Shown here piece by piece: positions 16,998-26,033 of a DNA stretch of 64,000 bases. The notes under the pieces are model-generated. The model did no database searches, was not told where the DNA came from, and saw nothing but the letters and a program-made list of their open reading frames with translations. How positions within the stretch are numbered: the first letter of the stretch is position 1; every line of letters starts with the position of its first letter. The position numbers and the translations under genes were made by a program. Origin of the DNA: Streptomyces sp. NA02950 (lineage in GTDB: Bacteria > Actinomycetota > Actinomycetes > Streptomycetales > Streptomycetaceae); assembly GCF_013364155.1 (NCBI RefSeq), contig NZ_CP054916.1:6631001-6695000 (forward strand), read 5' to 3'.

Positions 16998-17855
16998 TCA
17001 CGGCAGGGTCAGGATCTCCGCGCCCGTCTCCGTCACCACCAGCGTGTGCTCGAACTGCGCCGTCCGCTTGCGGTCCTTGGTGACCACGGTCCAGCCGTCC
17101 TCCCACATGTCGTACTCATGGGTGCCCAGCGTCAGCATCGGCTCGATGGTGAAGGTCATCCCCGGCTTGATCTCGGTCGTGTGGTGCGGACTGTCGTAGT
17201 GCGGCACGATCAGACCCGAGTGGAACGAGGTGTTGATGCCGTGGCCGGTGAAGTCGCGGACCACCCCGTAGCCGAAGCGCTTGGCGTACGACTCGATGAC
17301 CCGGCCGATGATGTTGATCCGGCGGCCCGGCTTGACCGCCTTGATCGCGCGATTGAGGGACTCCCGCGTCCGCTCGACCAGCAGCCGGGACTCCTCGTCC
17401 ACCTCACCGCACAGATAGGTGGCGTTGTTGTCGCCGTGCACCCCGCCGATGTAGGCGGTGACATCGAGGTTCACGATGTCGCCGTCGCGCAGCACGGTGC
17501 TGTCCGGGATGCCGTGGCAGATCACCTCGTTGAGCGAGGAACACAGCGACTTGGGGAAGCCGCGGTAGCCCAGCGTCGACGGATAGGCGCCGTGGTCGCA
17601 CATGTACTCGTGGGCCACCCGGTCCAGCTCGTCCGTGGTGACGCCGGGCGCGATCAGCTTGGCGGCCTCCTCCATCGCACGCGCGGCGATCCGCCCCGCG
17701 ATCCGCATCTTCTCGATGGTCTCAGGGTCCTGGACCTCGGGCCCGTCATACGGCGTCGGGCTCTGCTTCCCGACGTACTCGGGCCGCGGGATCGAGGCGG
17801 GGACGGTGCGGAGGGGGGAGAGCGTCCCCGGGACAAGAAGCGACTGGCCAGACAT
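16998..17855 (-). CDS. map: Methionine aminopeptidase, type I
   Basis: A 285-aa MetAP that removes the initiator Met from new proteins. The pita-bread fold ligands are visible in [21 protein letters not shown] (two Asp), DFTGHGI (His) and FTIEPML (Glu), with a last Glu in the [11 protein letters not shown] region. The N-terminal extension of about 40 residues ([18 protein letters not shown] to YVGK) is usual for the actinobacterial MetAP1 form. The ATG at 17855 was chosen because upstream in-frame sequence is not conserved-looking. It is divergent from the small gene at 17949. Confidence 0.94.
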   Translation of the reverse strand: MSGQSLLVPGTLSPLRTVPASIPRPEYVGKQSPTPYDGPEVQDPETIEKMRIAGRIAARAMEEAAKLIAPGVTTDELDRVAHEYMCDHGAYPSTLGYRGFPKSLCSSLNEVICHGIPDSTVLRDGDIVNLDVTAYIGGVHGDNNATYLCGEVDEESRLLVERTRESLNRAIKAVKPGRRINIIGRVIESYAKRFGYGVVRDFTGHGINTSFHSGLIVPHYDSPHHTTEIKPGMTFTIEPMLTLGTHEYDMWEDGWTVVTKDRKRTAQFEHTLVVTETGAEILTLP

Positions 17856-17948
17856 ATCAGCGAGTGTATCGGCGGTGCATCGGGCAGCATGGCGGCAAGG
17901 GCGACGCCGCGGTGCGCGACGCCGCGCGTACGGAGGACGGAGAGCGGG

Positions 17949-18167
17949 ATGGCGCTGTTCAAGAAGAGGGCCGCGGGCAAGCCGGGCGAGTGGTACTACT
18001 GCCTCAAGCACGGCACGGTCGAGGAGGGCCCGGAATGCCGCGCCGCCGACCGCATGGGGCCGTACGCCACCCGGGAGAAGGCCGCCCACGCGATGGAGAC
18101 CGCGCGCGAGCGGAACGAGGAGTGGCGACACGACCCCCGCTGGCAGAACGGCCCGCGGGCGGACTGA
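17949..18167 (+). CDS. Small conserved hypothetical protein (72 aa)
   Basis: A short hydrophilic protein. The centre, [25 protein letters not shown], looks like a small structured domain with two cysteines, and the rest is charged and helical ([17 protein letters not shown]). I recognise it only as a conserved small protein found beside map in Streptomyces. The ATG at 17949 has GGAGAGCGGG in front. It is divergent from map with a short shared promoter region. Function unknown. Confidence 0.72.
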   Translation: MALFKKRAAGKPGEWYYCLKHGTVEEGPECRAADRMGPYATREKAAHAMETARERNEEWRHDPRWQNGPRAD

Positions 18168-18198
18168 CCCCCGGCCCGGGCCCACCCCCGCACCTCGG

Positions 18199-19488
18199 TC
18201 AGACCGGGGCGGGGGCGGCCTCGCGGACCTGGCGGGCGTGTTCGTCGGTGCGGGCGTCGTACGTCATCAGCCGCGGCAGGACCAGCGCCAGCAGGCCGAC
18301 GGACACCACACACGCCGCGCCGCCCGACCACACCGCCGCCCGCACCCCCGTGACCCCGGCGACCGTTCCCGCCCGGACCTGGCCCAGCTGCGGCCCGGTC
18401 GCGTAGGACAGCAGCTCGATCCCGGCGAGGCGGCCCCGGAGCCGGTTGGGGATGGTCTGGTTCCAGATCGTGGCGCGGAACAGTCCGCTCACCATGTCAC
18501 CGCCGCCCGCCACCGCCAGACACAGCAGCACCAGCCAGATGTTGCCCAGCGAGCCGGCCGCGGCCATCGCCAGCCCCCACACCGCGGCGCCGAGCACCAC
18601 CATCCGGCCGTGCCGGTGGATCCGGGAGGTCCAGCCGCTGGTCAGGCTGATCACCACCGAGCCGACCGAGCCCGCCGCGTACATCAGGCCGAGCGCCCAG
18701 GGCGCGTCCAGATCGTCGGCGAGGAAGGGGAAGATCGCGTTCGGGAAGGCGAAGAACATCGCGACCATGTCCACCGCGTAGGTGCCCAGCAGCTCCTTGC
18801 GCCGCCAGGCGTAGCGCGCGCCCTCGCCGATCGCGCGCAGTGAAGGCGGTTCGGCGTCATGGGCGGGCGGCGCCGGCGACAGCCCGAAGGCGAGCAGCAG
18901 GGACACGGCGAAGGTGAGCAGATCGAGGCCGTAGGCGAGCGGCAGCCCGGCGTACGCCACGACCACACCGGCCAGCGAGGGGCCCGCGATGGCCGAGAGC
19001 TGCCAGCGGATCGAGTTGAGCGCGGCGGCGGCCGTGAGCTGGTCGTGCGGCACGATCCGCGCGGTGACCGCGTCGAGGGCCGGGCGCTGGATACCGACGA
19101 GCGCGCTGGTCAGCGCCGCGACGGCTTACAGCGGCCACAGCATGGGGTCCGGCAGCAGGCTGTTGACCAGCAGTACGGCGGCGAGCAGACCGAGCCCGGC
19201 CTCGGTGAGCAGGATCAGCTTGCGGCGGTCCAGAGCGTCCGCGAGCGCCCCGCCGTAGAGCCCGAAGACGACCAGCGGCACCAGCTCGACCGCCCCGATG
19301 GCCCCGACCGCGAAGGCCGAACCGGTCAGCTCCTTGATCTGGAGGGGCAGCGCCACCATGGTCAGGAAGCTGCCGAAGGCGGTCACCATCCCGGCGGTCC
19401 ACATCAGCCGGAAGTCGCGGGAGGAGCGCCACGGCGCGAGGTCGGGGAGGAGGGCGCGCTTACGCGCCCGGTCGTCCGTCAGGGTCAC
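18199..19488 (-). pseudogene. MFS exporter (EntS-like) interrupted by one nonsense codon
   Basis: A 429-codon major-facilitator gene of the EntS/enterobactin-exporter type (N-terminal FRLMWTAGMVTAFGSFLTMVALPLQI, loop motif YGGALADALDRRK). The frame is interrupted once by TAA (19126-19128, read leftward) after ...PMLWPL. Reading continues in the same frame with AVAALTSALVGIQRPALDAV and then a normal second half. No frameshift is needed; TAC or TAT to TAA explains it, since a Tyr suits the sequence PLYAVAALTS. If real, only four helices are made, unless an internal GTG/ATG (for example 19053) restarts translation. An error at one base is the alternative. Confidence 0.85.
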
Positions 19489-19602
19489 GAGTCGACATCG
19501 TCCGGCCGCGCCCGGGGGCCCGGCAACCGAATTACGTGCCGCCGGCCCGGAAGCACCGGCCCGGCCGCCGGCTTGTCGGTGACGCGGGCCAGGATGGTGT
19601 TC

Positions 19603-20493
19603 ATGACGGCGACTTCACCACCGACAACGACGTTCGACACGCTGCACTCGCTCGCCCGCACCCACCTGTCCCCACACGACGCCGAGCGCTGGACGGGCCT
19701 GCTCCGGCCGGGCGCCCGGCTGAGCGGGGCCGACGCCGACGATCCCGTCGTCGGGCAGCTCGGCGGGCTCCCCAGGCTGCCCGACGACGTGGCGTGGCCC
19801 GTCTGGGAGGAGGAGGGGTGCGCGCTCTCCTTCGTGGCGATGCTCGACTGCGCGGCGCTGCGCGCTGTCGCTGCCGCACAAGGCCGGGAACTCCCCCTGC
19901 ACACCGACGGCCGGCTCGCCTTCTTCATCGGGCTCGACGAGGAGGAGGGCAGGATCGTCGACGTTCACGACCGCGACAGCTGGGCCGGCGCGCGGGTGCT
20001 GCATCTGCCGCCCGAGGAGCCGGGGGCAGCCGAGTGCCCGGCACCGGAAGGGGTGGAACCGTACGATGCCGTGCCGCTCACCGCCGTGCCGGGCCCGGGC
20101 ATACCGGGCAGCGGCTCCCCAGCCGTGGCCTGTGCGTTCGGCTTCGAAAGCTGGCGGGACCGGTACGAACACCCGGCCACCAGCGGCCGGTTCGGCCAAG
20201 CCCTGGAACGGCATCAGCAGCACGGCGGGCACCAGGCCCTCGGTCACCCGCAGAGCATCCAGGGCCCCGTCGAGCTGGAGGTGGCCCAGGCCGTCCTGGG
20301 CTGCGGACTGAGCCAGGACGACCCCCGGGTCGTGGCCGAGGCCGAAGGCTGGACGCTGCTCGCCCAGTTCGACAGCGACGGCGATGCCGGGATGTCGTGG
20401 GGCGACTGCGGCGTGCTGTACTGGCTGATCCGTCCCGAGCATCTCGCCGCGAACCGCTTCGACCAGGCCGTCCTGACCTGGCAGTGCTGCTGA
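19603..20493 (+). CDS. DUF1963 (YwqG-like) protein
   Basis: A 296-aa soluble protein of the YwqG/DUF1963 type: GGLPRLPDDVAWP near residue 50, SFVAMLDCAAL near 75, HLLGHPQ-like GHPQSIQGP near 208, and LLAQFDSDGDAGMSWGDCGVLYWLI close to the C-terminus, which is the family's signature end. No catalytic function is established for the family. Two in-frame ATGs are close together (19594 and 19603); I prefer 19603, with AGGATGG in front as the RBS. It is divergent from the broken MFS gene. Confidence 0.85.
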   Translation: MTATSPPTTTFDTLHSLARTHLSPHDAERWTGLLRPGARLSGADADDPVVGQLGGLPRLPDDVAWPVWEEEGCALSFVAMLDCAALRAVAAAQGRELPLHTDGRLAFFIGLDEEEGRIVDVHDRDSWAGARVLHLPPEEPGAAECPAPEGVEPYDAVPLTAVPGPGIPGSGSPAVACAFGFESWRDRYEHPATSGRFGQALERHQQHGGHQALGHPQSIQGPVELEVAQAVLGCGLSQDDPRVVAEAEGWTLLAQFDSDGDAGMSWGDCGVLYWLIRPEHLAANRFDQAVLTWQCC

Positions 20494-20521
20494 GGGGCTG
20501 CCGGTCGCGCACACCGTCGCC

Positions 20522-21127
20522 TCACCACCGCGCGGGCGGCGGGGCCGTCAGCTGTTCGGCCAGCCGGGCCAGCCGGTCGCGGTAGCGGCGGCGGCCGGGG
20601 CGGGCCGGGAGGCTGTTCTCCCCGGCGGCCGCGCTCACCAGGTGCTGGACGGTGTCGAGGTCGAGCCCGGCCCCCTCGGGCACGGCCAGCGCGTCATGGG
20701 CCAGGGTGTGCAGTTCGGCGTCACCGCCGTCGAGGGCGAGCACGGTCGCGCCGCCCCGGCGTGCGTCGTTCACCCGCTCCAGCAGCCCGGCCCCGGGCTC
20801 GCCCGGCGCGACGACGAGCAGGGTCTCCCCGCGCCCGGCGCCCTCCAGCCGGCCGAGCCCCACGGACAGATGCGCGGGGACCGGGCCGTCCGGCACCCGG
20901 TGGCGCACCAGGGTGGGGGACAGCTCCGGCAGTCCGGACCAGGCGGCCTCGTCGTCGAGATGCGCGGCCAGGTGCCAGGGTTCGTACTCCTCGCTGCCGA
21001 CCAGCAGCAGCCCGCCGTCCCGCGGCCCCACCGAGGCCCGCAGTGAACCGGCGAAGCGGCGGGTGGTCTGCAACCACTCGGTCCCGGCGAGCACTTCGCG
21101 CAGCAGCGCGACCCGTACGGCGTCCAT
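20522..21127 (-). CDS. Conserved hypothetical protein (201 aa)
   Basis: I do not recognise this family with certainty. It is a soluble alpha/beta-looking protein with LLVGSEEYEPWHLAAHLDDEAAW near residue 40, TLLVVAPGEPGAGLLERVNDARRGGATVLAL near 100-130 (reminiscent of the phosphosugar-isomerase/SIS fold strand-loop-helix, where Ser/Gly would bind sugar phosphate) and a basic Arg-rich C-terminus. It stands alone, convergent with the DUF1963 gene. The ATG at 21127 is the only good start. Confidence 0.65.
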   Translation of the reverse strand: MDAVRVALLREVLAGTEWLQTTRRFAGSLRASVGPRDGGLLLVGSEEYEPWHLAAHLDDEAAWSGLPELSPTLVRHRVPDGPVPAHLSVGLGRLEGAGRGETLLVVAPGEPGAGLLERVNDARRGGATVLALDGGDAELHTLAHDALAVPEGAGLDLDTVQHLVSAAAGENSLPARPGRRRYRDRLARLAEQLTAPPPARW

Positions 21128-21181
21128 GGCATCCGCATCCTGCCGTGGCGCGCGGCGCGGCGGAGGTGGTTCGCCGGTGCG

Positions 21182-21382
21182 TCACCCCTTCGAGCGGCGG
21201 CTTCCGTTCAGGCCCAAGTAACCGGCGTAGAGCAGCTGGACGACACCGAGGCAGGCCACCACCATCCCGGTCTTGACCGGGTTGACGAAGGGGATCTCGA
21301 TGTCCCCGGCCAACAGCCACAGGGCTGTGCCGCCGGCGAGGGTGAGGGCGCCTTCGAGGAAGTTCTTGGGGGCCGGAGCCAT
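21182..21382 (-). CDS. Small membrane protein, DUF5708-like
   Basis: A 66-aa protein with two transmembrane segments (GALTLAGGTALWLLAG and GMVVACLGVVQLLYAGYLGL) and a basic tail. The pattern KNFLEGALTLAGGTALWLLAGDIEIPFVNPVKTG resembles the DUF5708 family as I recall it. The ATG at 21382 is followed by Ala-Pro-Ala-Pro. Function unknown. Confidence 0.68.
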   Translation of the reverse strand: MAPAPKNFLEGALTLAGGTALWLLAGDIEIPFVNPVKTGMVVACLGVVQLLYAGYLGLNGSRRSKG

Positions 21383-21574
21383 GGTGAGGGTCTTTCAGGA
21401 AGCGGGCGTCGGAGCGGACTTCACGCTATGGCCGCGCCACCGCCCGCTCCTCGGCCCGGCGAAGGAGATCATCGCCGCTGCCGTCCATCGTTCGGACGAC
21501 CCGGATCCCCTCCTGGAAGCCTGCGGTCCGCCCCTGGTCCGGGGCCCGGTCTCCAACTGTTCATGTGCCGTCTC

Positions 21575-21603
21575 TTGACGCTCTGTGAGGCAAACCCTAA
21601 GGT
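21575..21603 (+). promoter_or_regulatory. Sigma-70-type promoter of the sialidase-ABC operon
   Basis: TTGACG (21575-21580) and TAAGGT (21598-21603) are separated by exactly 17 bp and lie 78 nt upstream of the sialidase start. They match the -35/-10 pattern of HrdB-type promoters. Confidence 0.6.
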
Positions 21604-21680
21604 CGCCGCACACAAGGGACGTCCTACGTCCCATTTTTCTGGCTCGGCACTCGATTGCGACGGGGCATCGGGAGGGTCTG

Positions 21681-22805
21681 ATGGCAAACGGTGCGGACGT
21701 CCGCCCGTACGAGGTCTCCGTCCCCTACCGGGCAGGGACCGGGGGATACGCGAGCTACCGCATTCCGGCGGTGGTGCTGACCCGCGCCGGGACCGTGCTC
21801 GCCTTCGCCGAGGGGCGGGTGGGCTCCGCCGCCGACCACGGGGACATCGACCTGGTGGTCAAGCGGTCGGAGGACGGCGGGCGCACCTGGGGCGCGCTGC
21901 GGGTCGTCGCGCGCAACGGAGGCGGTACGGCGGGGAATCCGGCCCCCGTGGTCCTCACCGGCGGCGCCCACGACGGCCGGATCGTGCTGGTGCAGGTGCA
22001 CAGCGCCGCCTCCGCCACCGAGGACCGGATCCGGCGCGGTGAGGTGTCCGCGGCCGACGGACGGCGGGTGTGGGTGGCCCACAGCGATGACGACGGGGTC
22101 ACCTGGAGCGCGCCCCGCGAGATCACCCAGCAGACCAAACGGCCCGAGTGGCGGTGGTACGCCACCACCCCCGGCCATGCCCTCCAGCTGCGCCACGGCC
22201 CGCACCCGGGCCGGATCGTGGTCCCGGCCAACCACTCGCTGCCGCCGACCGTCCCCGGCGACAACGGCACCGAGGGCCGCTACAACGGCGGACACGCGCT
22301 GCTCAGCGACGACGAGGGCGAGACCTGGCGGATCGGCTACGTGGACGACAACCCCGACGGCTACGTCAACGTCAACGAGACGACCGCCGCCGAACTCCCC
22401 GACGGCCGCATCTACTTCAACACCCGCACCGAAGCGACCGCCCCCGGCAACCGCGCCGACGCCTGCTCGCTCGACGGCGGCACCACGCTGACCACCCCTT
22501 TCCGGCCGCAGGCCGGTCTGGTCACCCCCGTCGTCGAGGGCTGTGTGCTGCACCTGGGCACCCCGGACGTCCTGCTGTACTCCGGCCCGGCCGACCCGGT
22601 CCACCGGGCGCTGATGACGGTGCGCGCCAGCCGGGACGGCGGTGTCACCTGGCGGCCGGTGCACACCGTGGACGGGCTGCCCGCCGCCTATTCGGATCTG
22701 GTCCGGCTCGACGATCGCACGGTCGGACTGCTCTACGAGACCGGCGACTTCAGCGCCTACTCGACTCTTACGTTCCGGCGCATCCCGATGGAGGAGCTGG
22801 TATGA
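21681..22805 (+). CDS. Sialidase-type (GH33) exo-glycosidase, apparently cytoplasmic
   Basis: A 374-aa six-bladed propeller sialidase. The arginine-triad opening YRIP is near residue 32. Four Asp-boxes (SxDxGxTW) appear: SEDGGRTW, SDDDGVTW, SDDEGETW and SRDGGVTW. A central NETTAAELPDGRIYFNTR and a terminal LYETGDFSAYSTL carry the catalytic Glu and Tyr regions. Secreted sialidases begin with a signal peptide; here none is present, and the RBS GGGAGGG places the start at 21681. Its stop overlaps the next ATG by 4 nt, so it is the first gene of an ABC importer operon. It may release sialic acid, or a related sugar, from imported oligosaccharide. Confidence 0.85.
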   Translation: MANGADVRPYEVSVPYRAGTGGYASYRIPAVVLTRAGTVLAFAEGRVGSAADHGDIDLVVKRSEDGGRTWGALRVVARNGGGTAGNPAPVVLTGGAHDGRIVLVQVHSAASATEDRIRRGEVSAADGRRVWVAHSDDDGVTWSAPREITQQTKRPEWRWYATTPGHALQLRHGPHPGRIVVPANHSLPPTVPGDNGTEGRYNGGHALLSDDEGETWRIGYVDDNPDGYVNVNETTAAELPDGRIYFNTRTEATAPGNRADACSLDGGTTLTTPFRPQAGLVTPVVEGCVLHLGTPDVLLYSGPADPVHRALMTVRASRDGGVTWRPVHTVDGLPAAYSDLVRLDDRTVGLLYETGDFSAYSTLTFRRIPMEELV

Positions 22806-24142
22806 GCACATCAGACACTCAGTGGTACGGAACCCCGCGCCGCGCCGTCCTCGGCGGCGCGGCCGCCACGGCCGCCGGGTTCGCCCTCGCGGGCTGCGGT
22901 TCGGACGACGACGGCGACAAGCCCGAGGGCCGCAAGAAGGGTGAGAAGATCACGCTCACCTTCTGGTCCTGGGTACCGGGCATCGACAAGCCCGTCGCCC
23001 TGTGGAACCGCAACAACCCCGAGGTGCGGGTCGAGGTCGAGAAGGTCTCGGCGGTCGACGGCGCCCAGTACGCGAAGATGCACGCCGCCATCAAGGCGGG
23101 CAATCCGCCGGACCTCGGCCAGATCGAGTACCCGGTCGTGCCCAGCTTCCTCATCGACAACGGGCTGCTCGATCTGACGAAGTACGGGGTCGGCGCGCAC
23201 AGGGACAAGTTCATCGGCTGGCAGTGGCAGCAGTCCGTCTTCGGCAAGGCCGTCTACGCCGTGCCGCAGGCGTCGGGCCCGATGGGCCTGTTCATCCGCC
23301 ATGACCTCTTCGAGAAGTGGAACATCGAGCCGCCCGCCACCTGGGACGAGTACGCCGATGCCGCCGAGGCGATCCGCAGGAAGGGCGCCTGGATCGAAAC
23401 CTTCTCGGCCACCAACGGCAACCGCTTCGCGGGGCTTGCCTGGCAGGCCGGGGCGCGCTGGTTCGGCACCGAGGGCGACACCTGGATCGTCTCCCTCGAC
23501 GACGAGCCCACCCGCAAGGTCGCCGACTACTGGCACGACCTGGTCCACCGGAAGATGATCAAGACCATCCCGGACCGGCAGAACGCCTGGTACAAGGATG
23601 TCCAGACCGGTGCGATGGCCTCCTGGCTCGGTGCCAGCTGGGGTGACGCACTGCTCGTCGGCAACGCGCCCAAGACGTCCGGCAAGTGGCGGGTGGTGCC
23701 CATGCCGCAGTGGAAGAAGGGCGACCACGCCTACGCCAACTGGGGCGGTTCCACCACCGCCGTCTTCGCCAAGAGCAAGTACCCCGAGGACGCACTGGAG
23801 TTCGCGGTCTGGCTCAACACCGACCCCGAGTCCATCAAGCTCCTGATCGAGAACGGCTACGGCACCCCCGGCGCCAAGAAGGGCTATGCCACCTCCGATC
23901 TCGATGTGCACAAGGACTTCTTCGGCGGTCAGACCTACAGCGAGGTGTTCGAGCGGGCCAGTAAGGGCGTTGACACCAGCTGGCGGTGGGGCCCGGCCAC
24001 CGACACCCTCTACCAGCGGCTCGGCGACGCCTTCACCGCCGCCATCGGCAGCGGCGGCAGCTTCCGTTCCGTCCTGCGGAAGGTGCAGGGCGAGACGGTC
24101 AGCGATCTCAAGGAAAAGGGACTGAAGGTGGAGGCCGGGTGA
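22802..24142 (+). CDS. ABC sugar transporter solute-binding lipoprotein
   Basis: A 446-aa extracellular solute-binding protein of the CUT1 type. The N-terminus is Tat-like with a lipobox: PRRAVLGGAAATAAGFALAGC (Cys about 32). The mature start ITLTFWSWVPGIDKP and the conserved WNRNNPEVRVEVEKV, followed by ANWGGSTTAVFAKSKYPEDALEFAVWL, match carbohydrate-binding family 1. Its ATG overlaps the sialidase stop (ATGA). Together with the two permeases it would import the product or precursor of the sialidase; the ATPase is not in the cluster, as is usual when the general MsiK ATPase is shared. Confidence 0.9.
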   Translation: MSTSDTQWYGTPRRAVLGGAAATAAGFALAGCGSDDDGDKPEGRKKGEKITLTFWSWVPGIDKPVALWNRNNPEVRVEVEKVSAVDGAQYAKMHAAIKAGNPPDLGQIEYPVVPSFLIDNGLLDLTKYGVGAHRDKFIGWQWQQSVFGKAVYAVPQASGPMGLFIRHDLFEKWNIEPPATWDEYADAAEAIRRKGAWIETFSATNGNRFAGLAWQAGARWFGTEGDTWIVSLDDEPTRKVADYWHDLVHRKMIKTIPDRQNAWYKDVQTGAMASWLGASWGDALLVGNAPKTSGKWRVVPMPQWKKGDHAYANWGGSTTAVFAKSKYPEDALEFAVWLNTDPESIKLLIENGYGTPGAKKGYATSDLDVHKDFFGGQTYSEVFERASKGVDTSWRWGPATDTLYQRLGDAFTAAIGSGGSFRSVLRKVQGETVSDLKEKGLKVEAG

Positions 24143-25059
24143 AACGGCCCACCCGGACGGAGATCCGCAGTGCGCGGGCGGCGGCCGGATTCTTGCTGCC
24201 GTTCCTCGCGCTGTTCCTGCTCTGCTTCATCGCGCCCATCGGCTACGCCCTCTACGAGAGCATGTTCAAGGTCGAACGCACCGGCGCGCTCGGCCTCGGC
24301 GGGGAGACCAAGGAAGTGTGGGCGGGCTTCTCCAACTACGCGCACGCCCTCCAGGACGACCGCTTCACCGCCGGATTCGGCCGGGTTCTGCTCTTCGGCG
24401 CGGTACAGATCCCGCTGATGATCGCCTTCGCCACCGGGCTCGCCCTGCTGCTGGAGGCGGCGTCCGCACGCTGGGTCGGCTTCTTCCGGACCGCCTTCTT
24501 CCTGCCGTACGGCGTACCCGGGGTGATCGCGTCGATCCTGTGGGGCTTCCTCTACGTACCCGGTATCAGCCCGCTGGTGGAGATGGCCCATTCGGTCGGC
24601 TGGGACGTGGACTTCCTGGGCCGCTCCAGCGTGCTGTGGTCCATCGCCAACATCGTCACCTGGCAGTTCACCGGCTACAACATGCTGGTGCTGATCGCTC
24701 AGCTGAAGGCCGTGCCCGGTGAGCTGTACGAGGCCGCGCGGATCGACGGGGCCGGTGCCTGGCAGGTGGCCCGGCACATCAAACTGCCGCTGATCCGGCC
24801 CGCGCTGGTGCTCACCACCGTCTTCAGCCTGATCGGCACCCTCCAGCTCTTCGCCGAGCCCAAGGTGCTCAAACCGCTCAGCAACTCCATCGACTCCGGC
24901 TACACCCCCAATCTGGCCGCCTACAACGAGGCGTTCACCAGCAACAACCAGCACATCGCGGCGGCCGAGGCGGTGCTGCTCGCGCTGGTGGCGTGTGTGC
25001 TGTCCTTCGGCTTCCTCCGGCTGGTGGGACAGCGCGGAAAGGACGGCGAGAGCAGGTGA
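24139..25059 (+). CDS. ABC sugar transporter permease (MalF/UgpA type)
   Basis: A 306-aa inner-membrane permease with about six transmembrane helices. The EAA loop ELYEAARIDGAGAWQVARHIKLPLIRP is the docking site for the ATPase. The GTG start at 24139 overlaps the binding-protein stop (GTGA), so translation is coupled. It belongs with the partner permease immediately downstream. Confidence 0.92.
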   Translation: MKRPTRTEIRSARAAAGFLLPFLALFLLCFIAPIGYALYESMFKVERTGALGLGGETKEVWAGFSNYAHALQDDRFTAGFGRVLLFGAVQIPLMIAFATGLALLLEAASARWVGFFRTAFFLPYGVPGVIASILWGFLYVPGISPLVEMAHSVGWDVDFLGRSSVLWSIANIVTWQFTGYNMLVLIAQLKAVPGELYEAARIDGAGAWQVARHIKLPLIRPALVLTTVFSLIGTLQLFAEPKVLKPLSNSIDSGYTPNLAAYNEAFTSNNQHIAAAEAVLLALVACVLSFGFLRLVGQRGKDGESR

Positions 25060-26009
25060 CCACCGAGCTCACCGAGGAACTCCCGGCCGACGGCACCCCC
25101 GGGGCCGGCCCCGGCCCGCGCGGCGCGGGCCGCCGCCGGGGCCGCCCGGGCCGCCGCGGCGGTGGCCGCCGTCCGCCGCTGCGGTACCGGATCATCACCG
25201 TCTCGCTGCTCACCGTCGCCGCGCTCTACTTCCTCATCCCCGTCTACTGGCTGGCGGTCTCGGCCACCAAGTCCAGCAGCGATCTCTTCGGCACCTTCGG
25301 CTTCTGGTTCCACGATCCGCGGCCGCTGGACTATCTCCACCAGGTGCTCAGCTACGACGACGGCATCTACGTCCGCTGGTTCCTCAACAGCCTGATGTAC
25401 GCGGGCATCGGCGCGCTCGCCGCCACCCTGCTGTCGGCCGCCGCGGGCTACGCCCTGGCCAAGTACCGCTTCCCCGGCCGGGAGGGGATCTTCAACGTGG
25501 TGCTCGCCGGAGTGCTCATCCCCGGCACCGCACTGGCTCTGCCGCTGTATCTGCTGTTCAGCGAGATGGGTCTGGCCAACACCTATGCGGCGGTGCTCAT
25601 CCCGAGCGTCGTCAGCCCCTTCGGGGTCTATCTGTGCCGGATCTACGCGGCCGCCGCCGTCCCCGACTCACTGCTGGAGGCGGCCAGGATCGACGGCGCG
25701 GGGGAGACCCGGATCTTCGCCACCCTGGGGCTGCGGCTGATGACTCCCGCCCTGGTCACCGTCTTCCTCTTCCAGTTCGTGCACATCTGGAACAACTTCT
25801 TCCTGCCGCTGGTGATGCTCTCGGACTCCGACCTCTATCCGATCCAGCTCGGTCTGACCTCCTGGCAGGGCTACGCCGACCGGCAGCCTGAGCTGTACCA
25901 GTACACGGTGGGCGGCGCGCTGCTGTCCGTTCTGCCGCTGATGGTGCTGATGGGCGTCCTCCAGCGGTACTGGCGCACCGGGCTGACGGAGGGGAGCGTG
26001 AAGGCGTGA
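25056..26009 (+). CDS. ABC sugar transporter permease (MalG type)
   Basis: A 317-aa permease whose first 45 residues are an unusual Gly/Arg/Pro-rich cytoplasmic tail (RRRGRPGRRGGGRRPP). The core has six helices and the EAA motif SLLEAARIDGAGETRIFATLGLRLMTP. The GTG start at 25056 again overlaps the previous stop by 4 nt. It ends the sialidase operon; no ATPase gene follows. Confidence 0.92.
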   Translation: MTTELTEELPADGTPGAGPGPRGAGRRRGRPGRRGGGRRPPLRYRIITVSLLTVAALYFLIPVYWLAVSATKSSSDLFGTFGFWFHDPRPLDYLHQVLSYDDGIYVRWFLNSLMYAGIGALAATLLSAAAGYALAKYRFPGREGIFNVVLAGVLIPGTALALPLYLLFSEMGLANTYAAVLIPSVVSPFGVYLCRIYAAAAVPDSLLEAARIDGAGETRIFATLGLRLMTPALVTVFLFQFVHIWNNFFLPLVMLSDSDLYPIQLGLTSWQGYADRQPELYQYTVGGALLSVLPLMVLMGVLQRYWRTGLTEGSVKA

Positions 26010-26033
26010 GGCGGGCGTGACAGTATCACTGTC

